64,000 bases of DNA from Latrodectus hesperus (GCA_037975125.1 CM075858.1:71390542-71454541); one strand, 5' to 3'; counted from the stretch's first letter, positions 1-12,900 are shown. The notes: a model not told the origin generated them from the sequence alone. Made by a program: numbers and translations.

Positions 1-77
1 CACTTCTTCAAATTTAATCAAAAAGAGATTATATTTAATATTTCAACAGTTATTATATATGTAAGATATATACGATA

Positions 78-79
<2 letters not shown>

Positions 80-148
<69 letters not shown>
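80..148. repeat. (AT)n microsatellite
   Basis: Uninterrupted run of alternating A and T, about 34 dinucleotide units. It is the first of about a dozen such arrays in the window. Confidence 0.97.
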
Positions 149-149
<1 letters not shown>

Positions 150-1703
150 TTGAAATACTTTTCGTTTTAATTTAGTTTTTTAAATTTCTTTTTTGAGATT
201 GACAACATAATCGGAATAAGAGTCGTAGTGCTTTTCTGCAGCTGGTGGCAACTCGTGTGCTGATTGGGCATTAGCAAGCAAATGAATGCAGCATTTGATT
301 ACGCAAAAGCGTTATTGTAAAATATTAGACAAACTAATGAAAAATCTATGGTGAAAAAAGTGCAAGTAAATAAATTGGATACAGATGTACATGGTAATCT
401 GTAAAAATCAGAACCATCGTCCCCACAGCATGCTCTGTAAAAGACTCTATAATGAAGCATTTTAAATTAAATACAGCAGACTCAGTTTCTACAGCAAAAG
501 GGCAGCGCTTATCTGCATAAAATGTGTTATCAGTTGGATATGCATAAATGAGAATTAGTATAAAATGCTGATTATCACATTAAAAATGCATAATAAAATA
601 CATGTTAATAGACAAAGAACATTAACAAACATTCTATATCAGATATGAAATTACATGCACTGGAAAATAATGTAAACTTAAGTAAACAATAAATAATATC
701 AAATTTTAGTACTTAAACTCATCATTAAATTAATAAACTCAAATTACATCATTAAAAATATTATTATATTTCAACTATAACTTTCTAAATAAAATTAGAT
801 TTAATTAGCTTATTAATAAGTTAATTTATCTAAATTCAAAAATAGATACCATCGCGAAAAAATTTGTGACAATTTCTGAGTAAATATAAAATTATTTATA
901 AGATAATAATTATGGATAAAATCTTATTCATGTATTTAATGATAGGATTATTTTTAGGTTTTATGTATTATTGTTTTAACAATTTAACGGCATATTTACT
1001 GCAGATATGCTACAAAATATTTTCAGATTTATTTCATTAAATTACACTATTTTTATTTTGCAAAATTCTGAATACTTTCAGTTTATTTTCTGTATTACAT
1101 TAGACAAAATTATTTAAAATAATTTTGTTTATAATTTTGAATACAAATTATTTTATGCATAAAATGATTTTTGGTGAGCTTTTTGTTTCTACTATATTTC
1201 CATTTCTTCAGTTAGAAGTGAAAGAATATTTTGTCGAATAAATATTTAAGTTCTGACTCATCAATTTATTAATACTAAAAAAAATTTTATTCTTCTATAT
1301 TTTATTCAAACGTATATATTATAATTTTTTACATTAATTAGTTTAGGTGTGGATTTTCTCTTTGGAAAAATTCTTGTTTTATAATAATATATTATAAATA
1401 TAATCTATAATTTTTATATTTTTTCAGCAAAAAAACATTTAACATTTCTTAAGCAAATATTTAACGTATCCTATTTTCTAATGTAATGATGTTTTCTTAT
1501 ACAATTCTTCTTATATTTATAATTTAATTAATTTAATTAATTTTTATTTGATTATTAACATGTATATTTTATAAATCATAGTAATGGATTACAAAGCACT
1601 GTTTATACTATTACAAAATTATATACCCACTATAATAGAAATTCTATTCACATACTAACTATTCTAAATAATTTTACACTTCTTCAATTAAAAAAAAATT
1701 ATT
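149..1703. other. AT-rich non-coding stretch
   Basis: No open frame of useful length, no tRNA-like boxes and no repeat structure that I can define. Short homopolymer and AT-rich runs only; most likely intron or intergenic DNA. Confidence 0.6.
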
Positions 1704-2450
1704 ATCACAATTTTTAAATTACAACATGGCACATATTAAGTAATCATTTAAAATTTCTAATCATAGGAATTTAAACATAAGAATTTATCACATTCATTAC
1801 AAAAAATAATATCAATTTACAAACCAATTTATTAGTTTGTTTCTTTGCGAGAAAAGAGAGAAATATTACTGTGTTTCTTTAAAAGTGTCTCAGTAACACC
1901 TCGTTTTATTTTATTACATCGTTACATTGAGAACATGAAACAACCGTCGGTGTTTCCAACTTTTTAGTCACAATTTTTTAAATTATATAACGTGGCACAT
2001 ATTAAGAAATCATTTAAATTTGTAATCACAAAAATTTAACATACTAATTTAACAAACGATAATACCAATTTACTTATCAGTTTGTTTCTTTGCGAGGAAA
2101 GAGTCAACGGCATTATTTTAAAACGATTTTGTAGTACTGAGTTTAATTTCTTTTTGTACGCGTTAGATTAAAAATATGAAAACAAATGTCTGTTTTCATC
2201 ATTTTAATCACAATTTTTAAATTATATCATGGCATATAGGAATTAATCTGTAAAATTTCTAATCACAATACTCATAACAATTTAATACAGAACAAAAGAT
2301 AATATCAATTTATATATCGATTTATCAGTTTGTTCCTTGGAGAGAAAAATCTACTGTGTAAGTTTGAAAATGGCTTTGTATCGCCAAGTTTTATTCTTTT
2401 ATAGCGTTAGATTCAGAACATGAAACAAGCGTCTGATTCCAATTGAAAAT
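1704..2450. repeat. Three-copy tandem repeat, unit about 240-264 bases
   Basis: Three head-to-tail units begin at about 1704, 1968 and 2208. Each opens with TCACAATTTTTAAATT, then a near copy of ATGGCACATATTAAG, then TTTCTAATCACA. In the second half come a block around CAGTTTGTTTCTTTGCGAG and a closing block with a GTTAGATT/ACATTGAGAACATGAAA-like string. The copies differ by many substitutions and small indels, so the duplication is not recent. No coding potential is shared between units. It resembles a short satellite or minisatellite fragment. Confidence 0.85.
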
Positions 2451-3234
2451 TCAATTTATTTCGTTTTCCCATTGAGGTAAATGACTTTTCTTTACGTGGG
2501 GGACATGGATGTGAAATAAGTTTCTAAACAATCATATTAGCTGCCGTTTCTTGGTACGATGATGTTATCGAAAGAAATTCGGAAATTCAATTTGGAATAG
2601 TTAATGGGAAGTAAGCCCAAAATAATTATTTCTGTTATAAATTATAAAGAGAATAGAAAATATACACCTTTATTTGAAAAAATTTATTATAATTGTTGAA
2701 TTTGGTAACTTATTCTTTCGTTTCTTTTATTTTGCTTACACATAATGCTGCGCCTGTCACTTTGAGTTTAACATCAATTTAAATTTTTTGACAATTTTTA
2801 ACTCTCGAGACAGTGACATTTTTAAATTGGAATAAAGGTGCAAAATATTTATCAATTAACAATTAAATAGATTTAAAAAATGTTTTGCCAAACATTTCTT
2901 TAATAAACGTTACGATTAAAAAATTTTATTATTTTTTTATATATTATTTTTTAAATGATCAATATTTTAGCATTGTTTATTTTTATCCATTTTCATTTTT
3001 TTAACTACATGTTTTTTATATAAGCAGTATAATGCCATATGACAAAAAGGTTAGAAATTTTAATTTCTCACATGCCATTAATAACTTTTAACAGTTATTA
3101 AATTCTTGTTAAGAATTATTTAGTGAGTAAACTCTCTCTATAGCATAAATTAACTATATTTTATCATGTTTTAAATTTGAAACATTAATGGGTATAGCAA
3201 CATACAGGCTATGCACTTAGCTGTAACGCCTAAA
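2451..3234. other. AT-rich non-coding stretch
   Basis: No gene, RNA gene or defined repeat seen. Slightly higher GC around 2480-2600 without an open frame. Confidence 0.55.
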
Positions 3235-3325
3235 TTTCTTAGTTGAACAGCCCACTGAAGCACTTTAGATTTCAATTTGGCAAACCTGAGTTCAAATCTT
3301 ATTTTGGGCATGGATGTTCATAGTC
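3235..3325 (+). mobile_element. Degenerate tRNA-derived SINE remnant (family 1)
   Basis: About 31 bases from 3288 (GAGTTCAAATCTT, then TTTTGGGCATGGATGTT) match the B-box region and downstream head of the SINE at 31439-31732, which has GTGTTCGAATCC and then GTTCGGGCATGGATGTT; I count 25 of 31 identical. The B box has lost its CG, and the A-box half is too diverged to place. No target duplication was found. It is most likely an old copy of the same family. Confidence 0.55.
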
Positions 3326-6300
3326 CAATTTAAGTGATAAATCCTGATTCAAATAGACTTGTATGCAAAAAATAGACTTAGAGTACCAAAATAACAAAAT
3401 CTAAACCTAGCTTTATCATTATTTTTAATTGATTTACATTCTTCAAGCCATACTAATGTTGATTTAAACTAGAACTCACATAAGCATGGTATAAGAGGAA
3501 TGATGATCGCCATGATGATATCTTTATAGTGACTGTGGTGAAATTTTATGGAAAACAGATAAAGAAATAGTAATTGCTAGTTGAAAAAATTATTAACTAC
3601 TTTTTCATAAATATAACTACTTTTTTGCAACAATTTATGACGACCACCTTATGACATCTAGTATGTTAATCTTTTTCAGAACATTTACGTAGTCTTCCTT
3701 ATTGTCAATCGCTGATGTTAATGAATTGGTAAATCACCGGTGATACTTTTTTCTTTAACTATTCAAAGACTATTTTCCTTGGGCTGTCAAACTGATGTTA
3801 CATTAGGTGATAAAACTTCTTCTACATTTGAATTCGTTAGTTCTTTGCTAAGAGAATTAACAAAACATTTCTAAGCAAATAATTATCATCCAGATATTTA
3901 TTACAGTTGATAAAATTCACTTTGGAATTAAGTTTTCATTAACGCTTTTTATGTGACGTGTGTAGTATATATAGGTAGGAATTCCAGATTGTTTTTTTTT
4001 AATGTTCCTACCAACATTAACCAAAGTGTTGTCGGTTGCTTTGTTGTTAGCAAAAAAAAGTGTCACATTCTTTGTTGTTCTTGTTGTTTAGTCCATTGAC
4101 TTCTTCGAAGCGTTTTTGCAGGGGACATCTTATAATTTAATGCTTATATCATCGCAGTTGTATTACAGCTCCATAGAAGTGACCTTAATTTGACGAATGC
4201 TGAATAATTTTTTTCTACTTATCTAATCAGTCATCGGCTAATAAACTTCAAATTCTGTTCTACTATTTGTTCCTTTAAATTCCAAAGCTTTTTTCTGTGG
4301 TATTGGTTCAATTATAGGTATACTTTTTCCTCTTAAGTATTCATGTCACAAAAAGAAAGCTTTCTTAGCTTCTTCATAATAAGCCAGGTATACGAGAGTG
4401 AATTGCATATATCAACTTTCAAGTAACAAAAATTTTACCATCAGAAGTATTCCAATTTTGAAAGACATGAAGCAGAGTTTTATTTATCTAACACAAAAAC
4501 TTTGAAAATAAGGAACATATTAACTTGAAAAAATATTAATATTATTATTTAAAATTTTTTGCATTAATAGTTGATAAAATGCAATATATACGAACACATT
4601 CTCCCCACCATCTCTTTAAATGTAAACAAACTATTATATAGATGGCGTATAATCAATAATTTCCCTACATCACCTGCATGCTAGTACAAAGAGGGAAATT
4701 TACTGGTTTTCCAGAAAGTTTTCCCTATTCCCATGCACGCAGATGCATCTTTAGGGAGAGGTAGCACGAGAACCGCGTGCTTCAACATGCTTCTTCCAGA
4801 GAATTTTTATACCTAAAATGAGAGGAAATCCTTAAAAGCTGGAAAAGTTCTCAGTGCTTTCAGACGACAAATGGCGACGCTCTTGGCGAAATTAATTAAG
4901 TAAATAGGATTTTAGAGGTATGGAAGAAAGAAAAAATAACGGTTGACACGGGAAGTAATGTTTTCAAATTACTCAAGAAAAGTTTCGAATTTTAAAATGT
5001 TCTTTCTTACAAAAAGTTTCTGCTCTAAAAAATTTATTTGAAAACTATTTTTTAAGCTATTATAGGATTAAACAATTTTCTCGCTAGATATCATTTATAA
5101 AGAAGTTTGCTTGAGAGAAAAGGGAAAGAATATTCTAGAATAAGAACTAAAACTTTAAAATAAATAAAATTGAATTATTTTTGCTAAATAAATGCTTTTA
5201 CTTGACTATATTAAAAATTATTCATTCGTATATGAAATAACATCGTTAGTTACAAAGGCAATTTTTAACACATGTTGGTAATGTTCCTATTTATCTTTGT
5301 ATGTGCTTGCATTCCATTTTTTTAAAAGTGACAAATTTATATTAATACAGTCAATTTTAATTTATATAGTCGCATTTTTATAATAAATAGAAATTGAATA
5401 TTCATTCCTTTTCAAATCATTTTGCATCTGAATGCAAACAATTACCGCATATGAACAGAAACAGCAGTATTTTGACAAAAATCAAAGAAAAGAATTCTAT
5501 TATGGGAAGAGAAATGTTTTTGTCAGCAGAGTCACCCAAATTCTACTTGGCTTGAAATATCTTGTTGACGTAATTTAGAGCAAAGTTCGATTTAAAAAAA
5601 ATTTATTTACAAACGATTTTTCGAAAAATATTCTAAACTGAGTGTTTCTTTTGATCTACTTATGGCTACATTTTTTTTAACAATCGAATGAGGATATATT
5701 TAATCATAATCATTTCCATTAAAGAGGATAGTTATAATTTTCTACTTAATTAAATATAAAAATGAAACATTAATTGAAGAGCCGGGAAAAACGTTTTTGA
5801 AATGTACTTGGAAAGCAGCCAAAATTAAATGAGTAATGATATTAGCTTTGATAAACAAATATAAGTAGATAAAAAAATCAACAATGATTAGAAATAAAGC
5901 ATACAGAATATATGCCTATTAATATTTCATAATAAAAATAGAAATGATTTTGGACATGAGAAAAGATTTAACTTTTCAGGTTAACGATTATATACTTTAA
6001 TTTTATAATTTATGATACACTTATATTTTTGTTTATATTATGCTTTGTGCATATTTTTATTAAATGCCATTTTACTAAAAAATTCATTTGCTTAAGCGAT
6101 TGTTAAAAATATTTTCACACTTTTTATTAAAAAAATTCTTGAACAGCTAATTAAAACAATTTTGTTGTATATAAAATATATTTCAATGGAGTTATGTATG
6201 AATGAATAAAAGAAAATTCATATCACTTTTTAGTGAGTATTTTATAAAAAAGATAAAAATCTCAATATATATATGATATATTATATTATATACTTAATTC

Positions 6301-6639
6301 AACAAGAATATACAAAATATTTCTGAAATTTGTAATATTTTAAATTTTCTCAAAAGAATCATTCATTTATGAATTTATTTTACCTTATGAATTACAAATT
6401 TTAAATGTATGCATGAAAAATAAAGAAAAATGATTGAATATATTTGTTTAATAGTTTTTTCAATTAATGTGTGGTGGTTGTAATATAAAAGTAAGTTGCA
6501 TAAAATATGTTCAATGAAAAGGATAATATTATTTTAAATGTAACTTATTTGTATGCGTTTACAAAGTGAATTTATTTCAAATTAAAGCTTAATGGTTGTA
6601 AATAAATTACATTATGTATGGCATATATTTCACCAACAG
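3326..6639. other. AT-rich non-coding stretch
   Basis: No gene seen. Two patches are less AT-rich: 4062-4131 (listed separately) and about 4690-4890, which has many stops in all frames and resembles no family I can name. The rest is poly-A/T-rich sequence. Confidence 0.55.
4062..4131 (-). mobile_element. Possible LINE 3'-end remnant (CAA-type tail), minus strand
   Basis: On the plus strand a TTTGTTGTTCTTGTTGTTTA run is followed by CCATTGACTTCTTCGAAGCG. Read on the minus strand this is a short GC-richer 3' UTR-like piece ending in a (CAA)n-type tail, as in the jockey-like fragment at 13866-14138, whose tail is ACTACAACAACAG. No coding part and no target duplication was found, so this is only a suggestion. 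Confidence 0.25.
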
Positions 6640-7760
6640 ATTCAGATTTAGAGATTATCATAAAATTGAAGATAAATATGGATAGTTTTTCTTTCTTAAG
6701 AAATAAAACCACTATTATTTAAAAGAAAAAATTATTCTAAGTTCCGAAAATCAAAACAGCATTGGGTCTTAATCAGGTAAATAAATTATCGTTCTGATTT
6801 TGTTTTAAAGATAATCATAAGACTTACAATATAGGAATTTCTTTTTTGATTTTTTTAGAATTTTCACGAGTTCTTTTATTTTAAATATAAATAGAAATTC
6901 TTCCAGGTACTGAAAACCAAAACATAGATAGGATTTTAATAAAATATTTATAATTGATCATGCATATAATTTATAATTCAGATTTCTTTTTATAATTAAT
7001 ACAAAAATTTTAAATAAATATGAATTTATTTTGGGATTTTTCTAACTCTACTATTTTGAATGCACAAGAAAATCCGTAATAAGTTATAAAAAGGTAAATA
7101 AGTTTACACTCGGACTTTATTTTTTAGAAAAACATAGAAATCTCAAATCTTATGATTCCAAATGCTGAAGAGAAATTCTTTTAGGTTGATATTAATAATG
7201 ATTATAAATAAATTATCATTCAAATACCATTTTATAGTAGACCGTGGATTTATTTTAAGAAATCACAAATTTTGTTTCATTTAATATAAAATTGAATTCA
7301 TACAGGAATTGAAAATTAAAACAACAACATAAGGCAATTTAATAAGATAAATATAATTAATCTTTAATGAATTATTATTCAAATTTAAGTTTATAAATGA
7401 TCATGATCACAATTGGTGATTATGGAAATAAATGTGGATTTATATATTATCATATAAGCATATTTATTACTTCAAATATACAAAAATAATTTCGAATGTT
7501 TAAAAACTAATTTCATTTGCGAAAAATCAATATATAGGCAGAGGAATTTTATACGATAATAATAAACAATTAAAAATTACCTTTTGATTTTCGTTTCATA
7601 GATAACCACAAAATCATAAATTAATGTTTTATTTTCATTTTTTTAAATCACAAATTCTGTTTTCCGAAGGTACAAGGAAATTTTTCGAGTTATGAAAAAC
7701 CAAAATTACACCAGGATATAATATAATAATTTTAATCATAAATTAAGTGTCATTAATCAT
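6640..7760. repeat. Old, degenerate tandem array, period very roughly 160-210 bases
   Basis: A motif close to GGTACTGAAAACCAAAACA, followed by AGGATTTTAATAAGATAAAT-like sequence, recurs near 6745, 6908, 7308 and 7692, with weaker copies near 7075 and 7520. Between copies the block AATCACAAATTTTGTTT recurs with changes. Unit lengths vary and identity is low, so borders are approximate. No coding potential. Confidence 0.5.
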
Positions 7761-8284
7761 TAATCTTTTCTTTAATGTGCAAATTCAAAAGATCAAAATA
7801 TAAGCATTTCTATTGCAAAACATGTTTGCTTAAATAAATTCGGTTTCGATTTCTCCTGATATGTAGATATCCTGATTAACATAACAGAGCTAGTTACTGC
7901 AGCAGTTGAATTTAGTTAATTAATCCGCTTAAGCTAATTGCTTACAGCAATGTTCTCAATACAAGTGAATGATCTATTGATTGTCTGAATAGCCATAACA
8001 GGATCATCATTTTTGAATCTCTTTACGAATAACTTCTTAATTTTATTAATCAGCATGTAAAATATGATGGGATAAATTTAATTGAATAGTAACTCATCAA
8101 TGATGATAATTCCCTTTAAGAGAACGTAGAATGTATAGAATTCACTGAATACGCTATAAGTTATGTTTTAAATATAAATATAACGATATATTTAAAATAT
8201 ATTTAAACTTTCATATAGGTAGCAATTAAATCTAATATAGAAGTCATTTCTTCTATTGTTTCATACATTTGATTATTTTCTAAA
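7761..8284. other. AT-rich non-coding stretch left of the foldback element
   Basis: No gene seen. Weak inverted similarity between about 8170-8284 and 9923-10030 suggests that the foldback arms may once have extended further. Confidence 0.4.
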
Positions 8285-8668
8285 TCATCTTTTTAACCGT
8301 AAAGGGGTTGCCTATTTCGTCCCAGTTGAGATCATGCCTTTATTACAATTCTCATTATTTTAAAATATCCATGACATCAGATAACGTTTCATTTATATCA
8401 TACTGTATTGAGACGGTGTCAGTAAATCTGACCTGTCAACGAATTTGCTGCCTGCCTTCAAATCGCATTCTTTGAGCGGCAGCAAACAAGGCGAAATTCA
8501 TCATCGAATGTTTGAGTTTCGTTGACAATGAGAAAAAATCCATTCATGATTGAATTGTAATTTTTTCTGTTTGTAAAAGCTTTAAAAAATATGAAAATTA
8601 CTTGCTGTTCTAAATATAATTAGTTTACAAATCATTAGCGATATTGTTTCCAAAATTGAACACGTTAA
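8285..8668 (+). repeat. Left inverted arm of the foldback-like element
   Basis: Pairs with 9523-9922 in reverse complement. Landmarks in order are AGATCATGC, ATCCATGAC, GATAACGTTT, ACGAATTTGCTGC, GCCTTCAAATCGC and the 20-base block at 8475. Differences are spread evenly, as expected for independent decay of two once-identical arms. Confidence 0.85.
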
Positions 8669-9154
8669 AAATAGAACTGAAGTAAAAAAGCAAAATGAAT
8701 AAGACAAGACAAAACATCGACTTTATCGTTAGTTTAAATTGGCAAAGATTTTTCACATTTTTTTTTATAAATTGAACTCGTAGCTGAATGCTTAGGAAAC
8801 CATCATTTTTTTGATATTTCGTAAGTTTGTCTGTCAGCTCAGCTTATCCTTTAGATAAAGAATAGGAATACATTTCTGGGTCACGAGCTAACATTTTTTG
8901 TCTCTCAGTCTCCATTAAAGACGATTAAGCAAATTTTTAGGTTTTAAGACCATAAAAATTAGTATCGGCGATTACCTCAAAACATCATGGGGGTCCACCG
9001 ATCTACCACGGTCGCCTTAATGCCCACCTCTACTTTTGGTCAATGGTCTCAAATTCTCGACTGCTTGCATGAACAATTTCGATGGATATATTATGAACAA
9101 TCCGATTGGGTAACTTGGATTTAAATCATTTCAGCAAAATAAATGTTATAACAA

Positions 9155-9408
9155 TTGAAATTATTTCAAATTTGAGAAGAGAATTTAACAAACTCATCTA
9201 AGATTACAAAATGATTTTAACTGTTGCACAGTTTATTAAATCTCTTTTCATAGAAACTAATGCTGGAGGTCACCCAACTTGTTGAAATTATTTCAGATTT
9301 AAGAAGTGAATTCAACAGTCTCTTTCATAACTTCAAAAGGGTTTCATTGTTGAAATTTATTAATTTTCTTTTGATAAAAACTAATGTTGAAGAGTTCCCA
9401 ACTAGTGC
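9155..9408 (+). repeat. 127-base tandem duplication with coding-like conservation
   Basis: Two units (about 9155-9281 and 9282-9408) lie in the spacer of the foldback-like element. Translated, unit 1 reads IEIISNLRREFNKLI, a stop, then ends FIETNAGGHPT. Unit 2 reads VEIISDLRSEFNSLF and ends LIKTNVEEFPT. The residue pattern is kept with conservative changes, with one codon gap. The 127-base offset puts the two units in different frames, and unit 1 has a stop. The similarity suggests a decayed, once-translated internal protein repeat. Confidence 0.65.
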
Positions 9409-9493
9409 AATGGAGAATTTTGGTTTTCAAGTAAGCAGTTCTCTTTCAGAGTTGGAACTTATTGATTTTCAAAATTATTTATCTATAAAATAG
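9260..9493 (+). other. Short open frame in the foldback-element core (77 codons)
   Basis: An ATG-initiated frame of 77 codons covers the end of the first and all of the second 127-base unit and then runs to a TAG just before the right arm. It is leucine- and phenylalanine-rich with an acidic tilt, has no signal peptide or membrane segment, and matches no family I recognise. It may be the last open piece of a larger protein of the element, or chance. There is no splice or promoter evidence. Confidence 0.25.
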
Positions 9494-9522
9494 CTGTTTT
9501 TAAGTTGTCTTTTATCTTATTT

Positions 9523-9922
9523 CAACGTGTTCAATTTTGGAAGCAATATTGCTAAAGATTTGATAATTTGAAAACTAATTATCTAGAACAACATGCAATT
9601 TTCATGCTTTAGAAACTTTTACAAATCTACAAAATTATAATAAAAATTATGAATGGATTTTTTTATCATATATAGACGCTCAGATATTCGATGGTGAACT
9701 TCGCCTTGTTTGCTGCCGCTCAATGAAAGCGATTTGAAGGCAAGCAGCAAATTCGTCGGCAAGTCGGATTTACGAAACAGTCTCAATACGATGTGACGTA
9801 GATTAAACGTTATCGGACGTCATGGATGTTTTAAGCCTATGGGAATTGTAATAAAGTGGCATAAAATCATGATCTCTTCTGCAATGAAAGAAACAACCAT
9901 TGTATGGTTTAAAAACCTTTTT
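9523..9922 (-). repeat. Right inverted arm of the foldback-like element
   Basis: Reverse complement partner of 8285-8668. The outer end (GTATGGTTTAAAAACC) is more diverged than the middle, where TTCGCCTTGTTTGCTGCCGC and the AATTTGCTGC region are nearly perfect. Confidence 0.85.
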
Positions 9923-12900
9923 CTCATCAGTGTAGTGTTTAAAAAATTTCGAAAACTTCTATTACGAATAAAATTAACAATTTATAATCGCATTATCTTT
10001 ATTACATTTTAAACATATATTTATATAATCCTTTTATTAAGCATCGTCTAATTCATATTCCTTTTTTTTTTGGTTAATAAATGTATGTATATTGCACTGA
10101 ATATAATATCATTTCTTTATGCAAATTTTTAAAGAGCATAAAAAAACTAATATTCTCCCCTTCTTTCTTTTGCCTCCTTTCGCATTCATATCATAGTCTG
10201 CAAGATATTCAAAAGCAGACGATGATCTAGTCGGATCTTTTTGTGTTCTTTTTTTTTCAGAAGTCAGCAATTTTTGAAGTGAAGCGACACGACCTCACTC
10301 ATGGCAGCCACTTTACACTCGAGAATCAATAGCTGCGCTTGCGGAGGTCTTCATAGGGATTATATTTCTAATGCAAACAAAAACGCTGACGCGAGGACAA
10401 TAGAAAAGGAAAAATGAAGAGACGAATATTTTGAAATTTATGTTTATTAAATGAGTTAAATATTATGTCGCTCTATCAGTTGATATTAAAATTTGCGTCT
10501 GTGATATATTAAATGATATTACCCTTTTTAGAAAAATATTAATGAATATTACATGAAATTCAAACTGTAGAAGTTACCATTACGCACCTCTAATTTAGCT
10601 GATACAATAAAAAATAGCTTCCAAACTCAAAAGTTTTTAACAGCTTCTATGCATTAGACTGTTCTATTATAACGGGCGGTGGTATTTATACCAGACTTGG
10701 CGGGAAAATCAAAGAGTTATGCCAAGGATTCTGGAACGTTCTAGGTTTTCTCGCTTAATATTGGTCCTAACGTAAATTATAAACGTAAACTTAAACGGCT
10801 TTAAACGTAAACTATGCATAAATTGTGCAATTTTTACCCAAAATTTAAGTACTTCATATATTTCCGATATATTTTAAGACATACACAAGTAATTTTTAGC
10901 AACTTGTAACAATATACATGTTGATATCATTATATTATGTGCATATTCATAATTAGAAAAAAAGGAAAAAAATTTAAAGTACAGCTTATCAATGAAATGG
11001 TTAAATATAAAAACGAAATACAGAAAAAATGCAAAAGTTTTAAAATGGTAGAAAAACGGAAAAGCTAAAATTTTAAAATGCAAGCACCCATAAACTTGTT
11101 TTATCTCATCAGAGAAACATGGAACAAAGAAAAATGTGTTTTGAAATATATAATAATTCAATCAAGAGGAAGAACATAAGCAAATAATCTCTTCACAATT
11201 ATTAATTTAAATAAAAAAGTAATAACATTTTTAAATGCTAAAATTGAAGAGAAGTGAATGAGATAGGCAATTCACCTTTTGAAAATGAGTGCTGTGGAAA
11301 AAAGTCTTTAATGTTACTTCTTTCTGCGGAAGATCTAGACGAAGATTTAACAAAAGGTGGAGGGGCAGCCTAGATTTTGTTCATAAAGTTAGTTAAAAAT
11401 ACGAAAATGGAGGTCCATTACTACCAGAGAGTGGAATGGGAAATACTTTTGAAGAAGGCCAGAGACCATACTGGCCTATCGAGTCAACTCGGATGATTGG
11501 CGAGGAAAAGTAATTAAAAATCAAAGAAATTGAAGAGAAATTAAGAGGATTTAATTGAAGAGAAAGAGTTTCCAAAAATATAAAATAGATTTTCTAAAAA
11601 AATGAAACTTAAACAGTATGCTAAAAACAATATGATTGGAGAGAAAACTCTAACTTAAAATCATGATTGAGAAAATGTTGGATTAGACTTTAAGATTAAA
11701 AGATCTTAAAACCTGATAGTAATGTCTGCCTATGCAGTTGTCAGTATAACTACAGTCAAATATTTGAAAGGTTAATTTTCATTTTTTATAAAGGGAAAAA
11801 CGCTTTTCATAAAAGAAAGAGATTTAGTTCTCTAATTGATTAAGAAAGAAAATTGTAGCACGACTATCACGTAAAATTATATTTTCAGTTTTTACTATTA
11901 TCAGTTTTATTTCATAACAAGTGGGTGATGGTTTTCAATGGAAAATGTGTGCCTTACTTTCGGAGACCACCCTTTTTCAGATACAGAATAGTCAATTTAT
12001 TTCAACCAGTTTGCTTAAATGTGACATTTAATAAAAAAACACAAAACATATATAGTGAATTCATTTGTTAGAAACATTCTTTAGATTTTATATGCATAAA
12101 TGAAGGAAAATTCAATGTTACATGTTCTATGGGCATTTAATGTTACATAAATATAAGTTTTCCTAATTCAAGTAAAATACTATAACTTATACAAACATAC
12201 AAGTCAGCATTCCTTTTATTTTATACAAATTTTTTACTGTGTAAAAATATTCGTTTTGATATTTCAAAGATACATTTTCTAGGTTTTTTCTGATAAGCTA
12301 ATAATAATGGAACAATTATGCGATTTGAGCAATGGTATTTATAGAAATATATACATTTTATTCCCTTTATGGAAACAATACAGTGAATTAGATTGAGAGA
12401 CGAAAGGAAGTAAAATGGCATCTTGCCAAGAAAATCCCATGGTCGCTTTCACGGAAGTGTAAAGATTGATATTGGAAAAGCAATGCTTTATAATTTGTGT
12501 CTTTTCCCCGTAAAAAATAGCGAAAGTGAAACAGAAAGTTTGCATTTCTTTAAAGATAAAGTGCAAAAACGGATAAGTGATAAAATTTATCACTTTGATC
12601 ATTTCTTTCCATTAAAAAGCAACTTATGTTACAGATTTATTGCAATGAATTGAAATAAAGAGTGAACTGAAATATTTGTCTTTTCCTATACAGAATATAT
12701 AATAAATATAGTATCAATAAATAATAACATTTAAACGAAAAGCAACGAATATTAAAATGTTTACACTTTTTAATAATTTATTAATAGATTATGATTCATG
12801 ACAAATAGCAGTGTTTTAATTTCTATTCACATTGATAAACAGTAGGATTTTATACGTTGTTAATTTTAATTCCATTCATTCCTAAAAATAGAGTTTTACA

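Larger units (their letters stand above)
8285..9922. mobile_element. Foldback-like element with long terminal inverted repeats
   Basis: About 1.64 kb: two inverted arms of roughly 385 and 400 bases flank a spacer of about 855 bases. The arms pair along their whole length with substitutions and small indels. Exact inverted blocks include AGCGGCAGCAAACAAGGCGA (8475 on the left, about 9701-9720 on the right) and TTCCAAAATTGAACACGTT (8648-8666 and 9524-9542). The spacer holds a coding-like, internally duplicated region (9155-9408). No recognisable transposase and no clear target duplication was found at the borders. The structure suits a foldback element or a large non-autonomous DNA transposon; a simple inverted duplication of local DNA is the alternative. 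Confidence 0.8.

Noticed and set aside
10240..10400. Possible plus-strand exon after TTTTTTTTCAG
   Set aside because: All three frames after the acceptor-like site meet stops within about 25 codons, and no donor with protein similarity follows.
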